From positions 581,693-645,692 of the forward strand of contig NZ_LMUV01000002.1 of the NCBI RefSeq assembly GCF_009765755.1: a DNA stretch of 64,000 nt. Reading direction: 5' to 3'. The position numbers were made by a program, and so were the translations under genes. This document shows positions 52,949 through 61,959 of the stretch, piece by piece (the first letter of the stretch is position 1; every line of letters begins with the position of its first letter). The DNA is from Rhodanobacter sp. L36 (lineage in GTDB: Bacteria > Pseudomonadota > Gammaproteobacteria > Xanthomonadales > Rhodanobacteraceae). The notes below the pieces were generated by a model. The model was not told where the DNA came from. It searched no databases and saw only the letters and a program-made list of their open reading frames with translations.

Positions 52949-54005
52949 CGAGCGCCTTGCGTCCGATCGCCGGCGCGTCGGTGAAAAACGCATCGATGCC
53001 GGCGTCGAGATACATGCGGATTTCGGCGATCGATCCGGCTTCGTTGACCGTGGCGGGATCGTCGCCGAGCCACAGGCCGCGCGGCATGAACTGGTTTTCC
53101 GGACGAAACGTGTATGGGTGCACTTCGAGCCCCATGGCATGCGCATCGCGTACCAGCATCGTCGGCACGCCGAATGCATCGGCATCGAGCGGAATGATCG
53201 AGCGCGTGGACGGGCCGATCGCATCGGCGTAGCACGCTATCTCGCGCAAGCCGGGCGACGTCATCATCTGCGCGTAGTCGAGCGTGCCGCCGGCGAGCAC
53301 CACGTCCCACGGTTGTTCGGCATCGTCGCCGAGCAACTGTAATAGCCGGATGTTGGAGTGTGCCGTGCCGATGCGTTGGCGCAGGTAGCGCAGGTTGGCG
53401 ATTTCGAACGACTGGATTTCGATCGGCGCGCGTCGCGTATAGCTGTGCGCTGCCAGTCTGGCGAGCAGGCGATCCTCCATCGGCAGGCCGATGCGCGCGA
53501 AATAACTGCCGTGCTTGATTTCGGGAATGATGCCGATGATGCGCCCGCGCGCCGCCGATTCGGTTGCCGCCAGCGCAATGATTTCCTCCAGCGCGGGAAT
53601 ATCGAAGCGGCCGTCGTACGCGGTGCCGCGCAACTGCGGAAGGCGTTCGCGCGCGCGCAGGGTTTTCAGTTCGGCCAGGGTGAAGTCTTCGCAGAACCAG
53701 TCGTCGACCGTCTGGCCGTCTATCTGTTTGCGCGTGCGTCGCGAAGCGAACTGAGGATGTAAGGCGACGTCAGTCGTGTCGCCGATCGCGTTTTCATGGC
53801 GCGCGACCAGCGCGCCGTCACGCGTGGATACCAGATCCGGCTCGATAAAATCCGCACCGTCGGCGATCGCCTTCGCGTACGACGCGAGCGTGTGTTCCGG
53901 TCGCAGCGCGCTCGCGCCGCGATGTGCGATCACCTGCACTTTCGTGGTGATCGGTGGTTGATGCATCGGCGCGGCGGTTGTCATGGCCGACACGGTAGCG
54001 GACAT
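52938..54005 (-). CDS. Glycerophosphodiester phosphodiesterase
   Basis: A 355-residue TIM-barrel phosphodiesterase that releases glycerol 3-phosphate and an alcohol. The family signature AHRGASALRPEHTLASY is near residue 28 and contains the catalytic histidine; the metal-binding glutamate pair is in DFIEPDLVSTRDGALVARHE near 53, with the second histidine. A later glutamate lies in GIIPEIKHG near 157. It follows the long GlpQ type, yet no signal peptide is evident; the start could be residue 1, 8 or 14. Related enzymes can act as lysophospholipase D. Co-transcribed with the lysoplasmalogenase and AGMO-like genes. Confidence 0.9.
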   Translation of the reverse strand: MSATVSAMTTAAPMHQPPITTKVQVIAHRGASALRPEHTLASYAKAIADGADFIEPDLVSTRDGALVARHENAIGDTTDVALHPQFASRRTRKQIDGQTVDDWFCEDFTLAELKTLRARERLPQLRGTAYDGRFDIPALEEIIALAATESAARGRIIGIIPEIKHGSYFARIGLPMEDRLLARLAAHSYTRRAPIEIQSFEIANLRYLRQRIGTAHSNIRLLQLLGDDAEQPWDVVLAGGTLDYAQMMTSPGLREIACYADAIGPSTRSIIPLDADAFGVPTMLVRDAHAMGLEVHPYTFRPENQFMPRGLWLGDDPATVNEAGSIAEIRMYLDAGIDAFFTDAPAIGRKALDER

Positions 54006-54024
54006 CGCGCGCGCGCGCCGCGCT

Positions 54025-55740
54025 TCATTGATACACGTGCAGCCGGCCGATCGTCCATGCGTGGTACGACGCGAGCAGGCCCGGTGTGGCGCAGTCGTCG
54101 TACAGGCCGTGGCAGCGCGTGCGGAACGCGTTCTCGGCGGAAAAATACGGATCGGTCGGCACGCCTGCGGCCTGCAGCACCATGGTCGGCAGGAACGCGA
54201 TATCCATCATCGGATAGCTCGGCAACGGCGCGCCTGCGAAATTGCTCTTCACCATGTAATAGGTGAGGTAATCGCGATACGGCTGCATCGGCGGCGGCAA
54301 TGTCCGTTGCAACTGACGGATCATGCCGCCGAACGACGGCTGATGATCGCCGAAATGCATCAGCACGGTCGGCTGCGCACGATCGAGAAAATCGTGCTCG
54401 AGCCCGCGCATCGCCTCGGACGAATCGTGCAGGCGATAGAGGTACGTGTCGAAGTTCAGCGCCGGCTGATACTTCAGGCCGTGCAGCAGATTGCTGTATG
54501 GCGCCGGCACGTCGTCCATCGGATCGTCGTCGTGCGGGCCGTGCTGATTCAAGGTCAGAATCATCACGAATACCGGCTGCCCGGGTTTCTTCACGCTGTC
54601 ATAGATGCGCTTGGCGGCAGCGAACATCTGCGCGTCGGTGTCCTGCCATTCCACCAGGCCCAGCTCGACCGAATCGTAGAGACGGTCGAAGCCATACGAC
54701 TGATAGGCGTAGCGCGCATTGATGAAATTGCCGTTGACGGGGTAGATGGCGATGGTGCGATAGCCGAGTCGGCGCAGCTGCAGTGCGAGCGTATCGTGCA
54801 CGTGCGGCGCCAGCACGTAAGGCGCATAGGTGCCACCCGGCCCGAAGATATCCTGCGGCATGCCGGTGAGCGATGCGAATTCGCTGACCCAGGTGCCGCC
54901 GCCAAATGTGTGCACGCGCATCGCGCCATGCGCACGCGTGCGCGCGTCGGCCTGGAACATCGACACCTGGCACTGAGGCACGCCGATGCACGCGGTGTAG
55001 TTGGACGGATCGAACGTGCTTTCCTCAAGCACCTGCACGATGTCCGGATACGGCGAATGCGTGACGCCCGGCGCACCCTGCGCGGTGGCGCCCCATACGG
55101 ATTCCGCGACGGCGTCGCTGGTCATGGTCGGCAGCTTCACCGCGGCGTCGCGCAGGTTGACGAAGAAATTCGTCATCTGCGCATCGTCGGACAATTTCTC
55201 CCACACATCCCGCGAATGCACCGCCTCGAACGGGCCCGTCGGCAGCATGCAGGTCCAGAACGCCAGTGCGAACACGGCAACACCGCCCAGCCGCGCCAGC
55301 AGGACGCTGCCACGTCGTGTATCAACCAGCACGCGCTTGTCGTGACGCCACACCAGCCACAGCAAGGGCGGCAGCACTACGACGACGCCCAGGCCTAGGG
55401 CATACAGATACGGATAGTGCCGCAATGTATCGACCAGACTGGCGCCGGCGAAGTAGAGAAAATCCGACGGCATCAAGGGCGCATCGAGGTAACGCAGTTT
55501 CATCACAGACATGAACTTGAGCGCCGCGAACAGGCCACCGCTGATCAACAAGGCGGTGCCGAGACGTCCGAAGGCAAACAGCAAAATACCGAACGTGCTG
55601 AGCATCAGGCAGCCGATGAATGCTTGTTGCAGCAGCAGTGGTTCGTCCAGCGCGGTCACGCCGAGGCAGTAACAAAAAAAGACCAGCGCGAGTACCGGTA
55701 AAAGCGCCACTCGCGTGGCGCGTAGAAAATTGCGACGCAT
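54025..55740 (-). CDS. LTA synthase-like sulfatase-fold phosphoglycerol transferase
   Basis: A 571-residue membrane protein. Five or so N-terminal helices (residues 5-170) precede a periplasmic sulfatase-fold domain. Metal and nucleophile residues are recognisable: the glutamate in VQVLEESTFDPSNY near residue 255, a threonine in FGGGTWVSEFASLTG near 295, and MHFGDHQPSF near 455 (Asp-His pair). The start follows AGGGGA. In Gram-negatives such proteins transfer phosphoglycerol or phosphoethanolamine to envelope glycans, as OpgB does. It is the first gene of the operon that continues with the phosphodiesterase 20 bases later. Confidence 0.85.
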   Translation of the reverse strand: MRRNFLRATRVALLPVLALVFFCYCLGVTALDEPLLLQQAFIGCLMLSTFGILLFAFGRLGTALLISGGLFAALKFMSVMKLRYLDAPLMPSDFLYFAGASLVDTLRHYPYLYALGLGVVVVLPPLLWLVWRHDKRVLVDTRRGSVLLARLGGVAVFALAFWTCMLPTGPFEAVHSRDVWEKLSDDAQMTNFFVNLRDAAVKLPTMTSDAVAESVWGATAQGAPGVTHSPYPDIVQVLEESTFDPSNYTACIGVPQCQVSMFQADARTRAHGAMRVHTFGGGTWVSEFASLTGMPQDIFGPGGTYAPYVLAPHVHDTLALQLRRLGYRTIAIYPVNGNFINARYAYQSYGFDRLYDSVELGLVEWQDTDAQMFAAAKRIYDSVKKPGQPVFVMILTLNQHGPHDDDPMDDVPAPYSNLLHGLKYQPALNFDTYLYRLHDSSEAMRGLEHDFLDRAQPTVLMHFGDHQPSFGGMIRQLQRTLPPPMQPYRDYLTYYMVKSNFAGAPLPSYPMMDIAFLPTMVLQAAGVPTDPYFSAENAFRTRCHGLYDDCATPGLLASYHAWTIGRLHVYQ

Positions 55741-55931
55741 GAAGTTGATTTCCCCTGGCAGGGGTCGGCTGCCACCGAGGCGACATCTTACGGTCTTGCA
55801 ACTGCAACATGCGTGCGAGGCATCGCGCCGTTCCACTGCCGTTTTGCATGGCGTGCGGCGACGACGGCTCATCGATGGTGTCGATCTGCTAGTTTTCGCG
55901 ATTCGAATCCGCCAGCCATGCACGGGACACC

Positions 55932-57914
55932 ATGTCGAAACGCGCCTTTCCCATCGCCACCCTCGCCGCCTTCCTGCTCGCCGGTTGTGCATCGCAGTCA
56001 CGGCCGATCAATTTGCCCGATGGCTCCAGCGCGAAGGTCGCGATTCTCGAAACCACCGACGTGCATTCCAACGTGTTGAGCTACGACTACTACAAGCTGA
56101 AAGCGGACGACACGCTCGGCTACGAACGCACCGCAACGTTGATCCGTCGCGCGCGCGCCGAGTTTCCCAACACCTTTCTGTTCGACAGCGGCGACACGAT
56201 TCAGGGCAGCGTGCTGGCGGATTATCAGGCGCTGGTGAAGCCGGTCGGTTGCGACCAGGAGCTGGCGATCTATCGCGCGATGGACACGATGGGCTACGAC
56301 GGCGGCACCGCCGGCAACCACGAATTCAACTACGGACTCGGCTTTCTTTCGCAGGTCACCGGCACGCCGATGAACGTCGATGGCGGTCGCGCGGAACATT
56401 GCGCCGGGCCGCATTTTCCGCTGGTGCTTTCCAACGTGTACAGCGCGCGCGATGGCTCGCCGATCTTCAAGCCGTGGACGGTGGTGACCAAAACCATCGA
56501 GGCGTACACGGCGGACGGCAGCAAGGTCAGCGTGCCGTTGCGCATCGGCATCATCGGCTTCACGCCGCCGCCGATCATGCAGTGGGACAAGCAGAAACTC
56601 GGCGGCAGGGTCACGGTGAGTGGCGTCGTTGAGGCTGCGCAAAAGTACGTGCCGCAGTTGCAGGCGCAGCATCCGGATTTGATCGTCGCGATTCTGCACG
56701 GCGGCCTGGACACCGCGCCGTACACCTCGCAGATGGAAAACGGCGGCTGGTATCTCGCCGGCGTGCCCGGCATCAACGTGCTGCTGCTTGGTCACTCGCA
56801 TACCGAGTTTCCGGGACCACGCTACGCCGGCATGAAAGACGTGGATGCGCGGCGCGGTTTCGTGCGCAACGTGCCGGCGGTGATGGGCGGCTTCTTCGGC
56901 AAGGACCTCGGCGTGATCCAGCTCGTGCTGAATCGCAAGGACGGGCGTTGGGTCGTCGACCTCGATCACACGCACAGCGAAGTGCGGCCGATCTGTCCGC
57001 AGAAAAATCAGTGCGTGCCTGCCGATCCGCAGGTCGCGCCATTGATCCAGCAGACACATGAAGCCGCTATTGCCTACGTCAACACGCCGATCGGCGAAAG
57101 CACGCTACGCATGAGCAGCTACTTTGCCGACGAAGGAAACATGACCGCGCTCGCGCCGGTCAACGCCGCGCAGATCGATTACGTGCGCGCCGAGCTGCCG
57201 CATTCGCATCCGGAACTCGCGAACGTGCCGGTACTTGCCGCCGCTGCCGCATTCCGCACCGGCTTCGGCGGCCCGGACGACTACACCGACGTCGCGCCCG
57301 GCCCGCTCACCTTGCGCAGCGCTGCCGATCTCTACTTCTATCCCAACACGCTCGCCGCGGTGAAGACCGATGGCGCCGGGTTGAAAAGCTGGCTGGAGCA
57401 ATCCGCACGCCGCTTCAACCGCATCGATCCGAACAAGCCAGGCGAACAGCCACTGATCAGCTCGCATTTCGTCGGCTACAACTTCGACCAGATCCAGGGC
57501 GGCATTCACTACCTGATCGACCTGTCCAAACCCGTCGACCATCGCATCACCCAGCTGAGCTACCAAGGCAAACCGGTTTCGCCGAGCGATCCCTTCATCA
57601 TCGCCACCAACAACTATCGCGCCAGCGGCGGCGGCCACTTCCCCGGACTCGACGGCAACAACATCGTGCTCGCCGCGCCGGATGGCACGCGCGAAATTCT
57701 CGCCCAGTGGCTGCAGCAACATCCGCGGCTCGTTTCGAAAGACCTCGAGCCGACGTCATGGAACTTCGCACCCATGAAAGTACGCGGCCCCATCACCTTC
57801 ACCGCCGCCGGCAACAAACTCGATGTCGCCGGTGTTGTGGGGCTGCAGAACATTCGACTGGTGAAGGACCATGGCGATGGCACGGCGACGTATGCGATCG
57901 ATTTATCGCGTTGA
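55932..57914 (+). CDS. cpdB: 2',3'-cyclic-nucleotide 2'-phosphodiesterase/3'-nucleotidase (CpdB-like), lipoprotein
   Basis: A 660-residue bifunctional periplasmic enzyme that salvages nucleosides from cyclic nucleotides and 3'-nucleotides. A lipobox is present (AAFLLAGC, cysteine at residue 19), unlike the soluble E. coli enzyme. The metallophosphoesterase domain has TTDVHSN near 42, FDSGDTIQGS near 85, GNHEFNYG near 130 and LLGHSHTEFPG near 285. The C-terminal 5'-nucleotidase domain includes FRTGFGGPDDYTD and NNYRASGGGHFPG, the substrate-binding loop. It is divergent from the LTA-synthase-like operon. Confidence 0.9.
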   Translation: MSKRAFPIATLAAFLLAGCASQSRPINLPDGSSAKVAILETTDVHSNVLSYDYYKLKADDTLGYERTATLIRRARAEFPNTFLFDSGDTIQGSVLADYQALVKPVGCDQELAIYRAMDTMGYDGGTAGNHEFNYGLGFLSQVTGTPMNVDGGRAEHCAGPHFPLVLSNVYSARDGSPIFKPWTVVTKTIEAYTADGSKVSVPLRIGIIGFTPPPIMQWDKQKLGGRVTVSGVVEAAQKYVPQLQAQHPDLIVAILHGGLDTAPYTSQMENGGWYLAGVPGINVLLLGHSHTEFPGPRYAGMKDVDARRGFVRNVPAVMGGFFGKDLGVIQLVLNRKDGRWVVDLDHTHSEVRPICPQKNQCVPADPQVAPLIQQTHEAAIAYVNTPIGESTLRMSSYFADEGNMTALAPVNAAQIDYVRAELPHSHPELANVPVLAAAAAFRTGFGGPDDYTDVAPGPLTLRSAADLYFYPNTLAAVKTDGAGLKSWLEQSARRFNRIDPNKPGEQPLISSHFVGYNFDQIQGGIHYLIDLSKPVDHRITQLSYQGKPVSPSDPFIIATNNYRASGGGHFPGLDGNNIVLAAPDGTREILAQWLQQHPRLVSKDLEPTSWNFAPMKVRGPITFTAAGNKLDVAGVVGLQNIRLVKDHGDGTATYAIDLSR

Positions 57915-58060
57915 GCTTTCTGGACATTCAAATACTTGATCACTTTCCGGAGCGGATGTTTGCAATAGTCGTGTAGTCGACTTCCATCGCCATGCTTTCG
58001 ATTCGCGACCGAATGGCATGATCGACCTATCCAGGCGCCGTTCGCTTCAAAGACGCAATC

Positions 58061-58237
58061 ATGTTGAAGAAGCAAGGTTCGATACGCTGGCTGCCCGATG
58101 CCGCGATTCAGAAAGGTAGCTCGACCGAAGCAACCAGCCCGGTCGAAGCAAAACATCGCTTCGGTACATTGATTCAGCAAAGTCCTGACATGGACGATGC
58201 CATAGTCTCGGTTTATCGACCGCAAACATTCTTTTGA
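58061..58237 (+). CDS. Possible short open frame of unknown status
   Basis: A 58-codon frame starting MLKKQGSIRWLPDA lies in the 348-base gap between cpdB and the GH36 gene. It has only a weak AAGACG site upstream, no signal peptide and no family match that I recognise. Base composition is lower in GC than its neighbours. It may be a remnant or a non-coding stretch. The rest of the gap shows nothing distinctive. Confidence 0.25.
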   Translation: MLKKQGSIRWLPDAAIQKGSSTEATSPVEAKHRFGTLIQQSPDMDDAIVSVYRPQTFF

Positions 58238-58262
58238 AGCGTCACATCAGACTGGCCGGCGC

Positions 58263-60461
58263 ATGAAGCGACTCAAGAAATTGCATGACGTTGGCGTCGC
58301 TTTGATTGCGATTCTCGCGACGAATGCAACTCCGTTGTGGGCCACCCACGTTGAAGCGGCGCAGATTGGCAACCGCGATACCCGCGTGACTATCCGATTC
58401 GGATCATCGGCTCCGCAAGTCACGCAGTTGTCGTCAACTTCGATCACTGGATGGACGGGTAATGACGCCACGACGCTGATCGATCACATCACCATCGACG
58501 GCAAGGATCGGCCGCTGCACTGGCATTTCAACCGGACGGCCAGCCGTCTACGTGGCGATGCCATGGATGCGGTGTACGAAAACGATGTACCGAAGTTGCG
58601 ACTCACCTGGTCGTGGCGCACACGTGCAATGCACGGTCCGCTGGAGCACACGATCCGCATCCAGAACCTCACGGGTCGCACGATCACGTTGCCGTTGCAG
58701 GACAGTTTTCGTTTTCGCTGGCACGTCCCCGCGTCGCGTTCGCTCCAGCAGTTGTGGATCGACAAGGGCGCGGGCGAGGCGCCGCCGGTCGGAACGCATC
58801 TTGTGGATGTCGGCGAAGGTTATCGCTGGCTGGGCACGTCGAGCACCTATGCGCATCCCCGCAAGGGCGAACCGCGCGAGATCATTCCGTACATGCTGGT
58901 GCGCTCGCCTGGCGACGATGCGACCGATGGCTGGTATGTCGGTATGGAATTCAGCGGTCGTGTCGCGATGCGCGTGCAGCGACGCGGCGATGTGCTGGAG
59001 GGGGGCGCGGGACTGAATCCCGAACCTGGCCCGTTCGAAACGCGGCTGCTATCCGGCGAGAGTTTCGTCACGCCGACAGTGTTTCTGGGCGCCACGCATG
59101 GCAGCGTCGATGACGCAGGCAACGCGCTGCGGCGATGGGTGCGCGAGGTGTTGAATGATCCGCGCCATGTCGCCGACCCGCACTATCCGCTGCTGGTCAA
59201 CAACAGCTGGGGTAGCGGCATGGCTGTGGATGCAGCGCAGGCGCACCGCATGATTATCGACTCCGCGGCGCTGGGTTTCGAGATGTTCCATCTGGACGCC
59301 GGCTGGTTTCGCGGTGTCGGCGACTGGGTGCCCGATCCGCGCAAGTTTCCGCAAGGGCTGGTGACCATTGCCGACGATGCGCATCGACACGGGTTGAAGT
59401 TCGGCCTCTGGATCGACTGGGCGCAGGCAGGCAACAGCATGCAGCCCGCGTCGATGAGCGTGCTTCACGCGGCCACCCGCGACTGGCTCGTCACCGATCC
59501 GCCGCCCGGCTGGAAGCCCGGCGAGTTCAAGGGCATCACCATCGACATCGGACAGTCGGATGCCAAGGCTTGGGTGTCGAAGGAAGTTGAGCGACTGGTG
59601 CATGACGATCACCTCGACATGCTCGAACACGATGGCTACGTCGTCGCGCAGGGCTGCGACCGTGCCGACCATCCGCACGCGACCTGCGATCCGAAGCTCG
59701 TGCATCACTACGAGGACGAAGGTTTCCGGTGGGCCGATGGCCCCAACTCGACCGACGTGAGTTACCACGCGGCGCGGGCGTACTACGACATTTATCGAAC
59801 GTTGAAAAAGGCGCACCCGGACCTGTTGCTGGAGATCTGCAACGACGGCGGGCGCATGGTCGATTTCGGAAGTGCGGCAGTCGGTGATTATTTTTCGATC
59901 GTCGATTCGTACGATCCGCTGTCGAACCGGCAGGCGTTCTACGACGCCAGCCATGTGTTGCCATCAGCGATGCTCGAAACCTATGTAAAGCAGTGGCCGA
60001 CGCCGCGCATCGAGAATTTTCGAACCATGCTGCGCAGCGGCATGATGGGCTGGTTCACCCTGATGCTCGACACCACCCGCTGGACAAGCGCACAGCGCGA
60101 CGATGCGATGGAAGAGCTGCGCGTCTACAAATCGACGTTGCGCCCACTGATCCGCAACGCCGATCTTTATCACGTCGGGCCGCGACCCGATGGCAAAGGC
60201 TGGGATGGCACCGAATATGTCGACGCTGCCAGCGGCACAGGTGTTCTGTATGCGTTTCACGGATCGAATGGCAAGGAGATTTCTCATCGCTTCGTGTTGA
60301 AGGGGCTGCAGCCGCTGCGTCGCTACCGATTGCATTTCCACGACGGCAGCGCCGCGGATGTCGTGGAAACCGGCGACGCGTTGTCACGCACGGGCGTCGT
60401 CGTGCGACTGCCGGTGCCGGAGTCGTCGGAGCTGGTGATGCTGTCGACTGTGCACGACTAG
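58263..60461 (+). CDS. Exported GH36-like alpha-galactosidase
   Basis: A 732-residue secreted glycosidase with a signal peptide (LHDVGVALIAILATNATPLWA). An N-terminal beta-supersandwich (about 35-270) precedes a TIM barrel (about 290-620): MFHLDAGWFRGVGDWVPDPRKFPQGL near 340 is the melibiase signature. A candidate nucleophile aspartate is in MLEHDGYV near 460, and a candidate acid/base in EICNDGGRMVDFG near 525. A C-terminal beta sandwich follows. It most likely hydrolyses alpha-galactosides, though GH36-like proteins also include other alpha-glycosidases. Confidence 0.85.
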   Translation: MKRLKKLHDVGVALIAILATNATPLWATHVEAAQIGNRDTRVTIRFGSSAPQVTQLSSTSITGWTGNDATTLIDHITIDGKDRPLHWHFNRTASRLRGDAMDAVYENDVPKLRLTWSWRTRAMHGPLEHTIRIQNLTGRTITLPLQDSFRFRWHVPASRSLQQLWIDKGAGEAPPVGTHLVDVGEGYRWLGTSSTYAHPRKGEPREIIPYMLVRSPGDDATDGWYVGMEFSGRVAMRVQRRGDVLEGGAGLNPEPGPFETRLLSGESFVTPTVFLGATHGSVDDAGNALRRWVREVLNDPRHVADPHYPLLVNNSWGSGMAVDAAQAHRMIIDSAALGFEMFHLDAGWFRGVGDWVPDPRKFPQGLVTIADDAHRHGLKFGLWIDWAQAGNSMQPASMSVLHAATRDWLVTDPPPGWKPGEFKGITIDIGQSDAKAWVSKEVERLVHDDHLDMLEHDGYVVAQGCDRADHPHATCDPKLVHHYEDEGFRWADGPNSTDVSYHAARAYYDIYRTLKKAHPDLLLEICNDGGRMVDFGSAAVGDYFSIVDSYDPLSNRQAFYDASHVLPSAMLETYVKQWPTPRIENFRTMLRSGMMGWFTLMLDTTRWTSAQRDDAMEELRVYKSTLRPLIRNADLYHVGPRPDGKGWDGTEYVDAASGTGVLYAFHGSNGKEISHRFVLKGLQPLRRYRLHFHDGSAADVVETGDALSRTGVVVRLPVPESSELVMLSTVHD

Positions 60462-60537
60462 CCGAGCTGTTTCCTGCGGGGCAAAGTTGCAAATGCATCT
60501 ATTGACCGCAGCGCAACAATCCCCTTAAGGTCGATCC

Positions 60538-60696
60538 ATGTCGCTCGAACTCTCACCCGCACGCACGCATGTCGCCCTGGTTTTTTCCGGGCGGGCAGCG
60601 TTGTCGGTGACGATCGGCACGATCCACACCACCATCGCGATGACGACTACCACCACGACCATTACTCGGTCGGGGTGGGTGTCCGTGCGCGAATAG
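60538..60696 (+). CDS. thrL: Threonine operon leader peptide
   Basis: A 52-codon frame beginning at ATG 60538, with AAGG about 8 bases upstream, immediately ahead of the threonine operon. From codon 25 on it contains 11 threonine and 4 isoleucine codons within 19 residues (…TIGTIHTTIAMTTTTTTIT…), the signature of thr attenuation. Ribosome pausing here under Thr or Ile shortage would alter folding of the RNA before hom. An internal ATG at 60640 could give a shorter peptide of about 18 residues. Confidence 0.85.
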   Translation: MSLELSPARTHVALVFSGRAALSVTIGTIHTTIAMTTTTTTITRSGWVSVRE

Positions 60697-60712
60697 GTTC
60701 TCTACTACGCAA

Positions 60713-60738
60713 CGGCCCCGCCCTCGACAGGCGGGCCG
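60713..60738 (+). terminator. Attenuator hairpin of the threonine operon
   Basis: CGGCCCCGCC (60713-60722) pairs with GGCGGGCCG (60730-60738), with one bulge and a 7-base loop, 16 bases after the leader stop. CGGGG at 60671-60675, in the leader coding region, can pair with CCCCG at 60716-60720 instead, providing the alternative structure expected of attenuation. A clear U-run is missing, which weakens the call. Confidence 0.6.
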
Positions 60739-60798
60739 GTGCACTCCCCACAGCACAAGCCGATCCGCCAGCGAGCACGGGCCTCACTGGAGGTCATC

Positions 60799-61959
60799 GT
60801 GAATATCTGTGCGCTTCAACCTGCTGCCATCCATCGGCCATCGTCCGCTTTTGCCTCGTCTGCAGTGCGTCGCCGACGCGCGCTGGCGGTGGGCTTGATC
60901 GGGCCCGGGCGCGTCGGCAGCGCGCTGCTTGCGCAATTGCGCGCGGCGCAGCCTCGGCTGCGCGAATCGGGCCTCGATCTGCAATTGTGCGGCGTGGCTG
61001 CGAGTCGACGCATGTGGCTGGACTGCGACGACCCGGAGCTCAATCACGCGGGCCATCAACATCACGCCGAGCGTGCGCAGATCTGGCGGCCGGGCAATCT
61101 CGACGAATTCGCTGCGCACGTACGCGGTGATGATGGCCGGCACGCGCTGTTGATCGATTGCAGCGCCAGCGATGTCGTCGCAGGGCACTATGCGTCATGG
61201 CTGGCCGCTGGCCTGCATGTGGTGACGCCGAACAAGCAGGCCGGCAGCGGCTCGCTGGATCGCTGGAAATCAATCCGCGCTGCCTGCGCCGAACGCGCGC
61301 GCTTTCGCTACGAAGCCACGGTGTGTGCCGGGCTGCCTGTGGTGCAGACCTTGCGCGACCTGCTCGACACCGGCGACGAACTGCTCGCGGTGGAGGGCAT
61401 GTTTTCCGGCACGCTCGCCTGGCTGTGCAATCGCTACAACGGCACGCAGCCGTTCTCGGTGTTGGTACGAGAGGCACATGCACTGGGCTACACCGAGCCG
61501 GATCCGCGCGATGATCTCTCCGGCCTCGACGTCGCGCGCAAGCTGGTGATCCTGGCGCGTGAAGCGGGCTGGCTGCTGTCGCTGGAAGATGTCGATCTGC
61601 AAAGCCTGGTGCCTGCGGAACTCGCTGCGTTGCCCCTGGATGCGTTCATGTCGCGGCTGCGCGAACTGGATGCGCCGATGGCGGCGAAACTCGCCGAAGC
61701 GCGTGCCGAAGGCGGCGTGCTGCGTCACGTGGCGCACCTGGACGGCCACGGCCGTGCCAGCGTGCGCCTGACGGTGCTGCCGTCCACGCATGCGTTTGCC
61801 CATACGAGACTGACCGACAACATCGTGCAGTTCAGTACACGTCGTTACTGCGACAATCCGCTGTCGGTGCAAGGCCCCGGCGCCGGTCCGGAAGTAACCG
61901 CCGCGGGTGTGTTCACCGATCTGTTGCGCATCGCCGAATCACTGGAGGCGCGCGCATGA
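60799..61959 (+). CDS. Homoserine dehydrogenase (stand-alone, ThrA C-terminal type)
   Basis: Reduces aspartate semialdehyde to homoserine. GTG at 60799 follows GGAGG by 5 bases. The 386-residue product has NAD(P)-binding [13 protein letters not shown] near residue 32, IDCSASDVV near 115, TPNKQAGSG near 140, the fold core [19 protein letters not shown] near 165, and the catalytic lysine in DVARKLVIL near 245. It resembles the dehydrogenase half of bifunctional ThrA, but the aspartate kinase domain is absent; only a short non-homologous N-terminus remains. No ACT domain is seen, so Thr feedback may be weak. It overlaps thrB by 4 bases. Confidence 0.93.
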   Translation: MNICALQPAAIHRPSSAFASSAVRRRRALAVGLIGPGRVGSALLAQLRAAQPRLRESGLDLQLCGVAASRRMWLDCDDPELNHAGHQHHAERAQIWRPGNLDEFAAHVRGDDGRHALLIDCSASDVVAGHYASWLAAGLHVVTPNKQAGSGSLDRWKSIRAACAERARFRYEATVCAGLPVVQTLRDLLDTGDELLAVEGMFSGTLAWLCNRYNGTQPFSVLVREAHALGYTEPDPRDDLSGLDVARKLVILAREAGWLLSLEDVDLQSLVPAELAALPLDAFMSRLRELDAPMAAKLAEARAEGGVLRHVAHLDGHGRASVRLTVLPSTHAFAHTRLTDNIVQFSTRRYCDNPLSVQGPGAGPEVTAAGVFTDLLRIAESLEARA

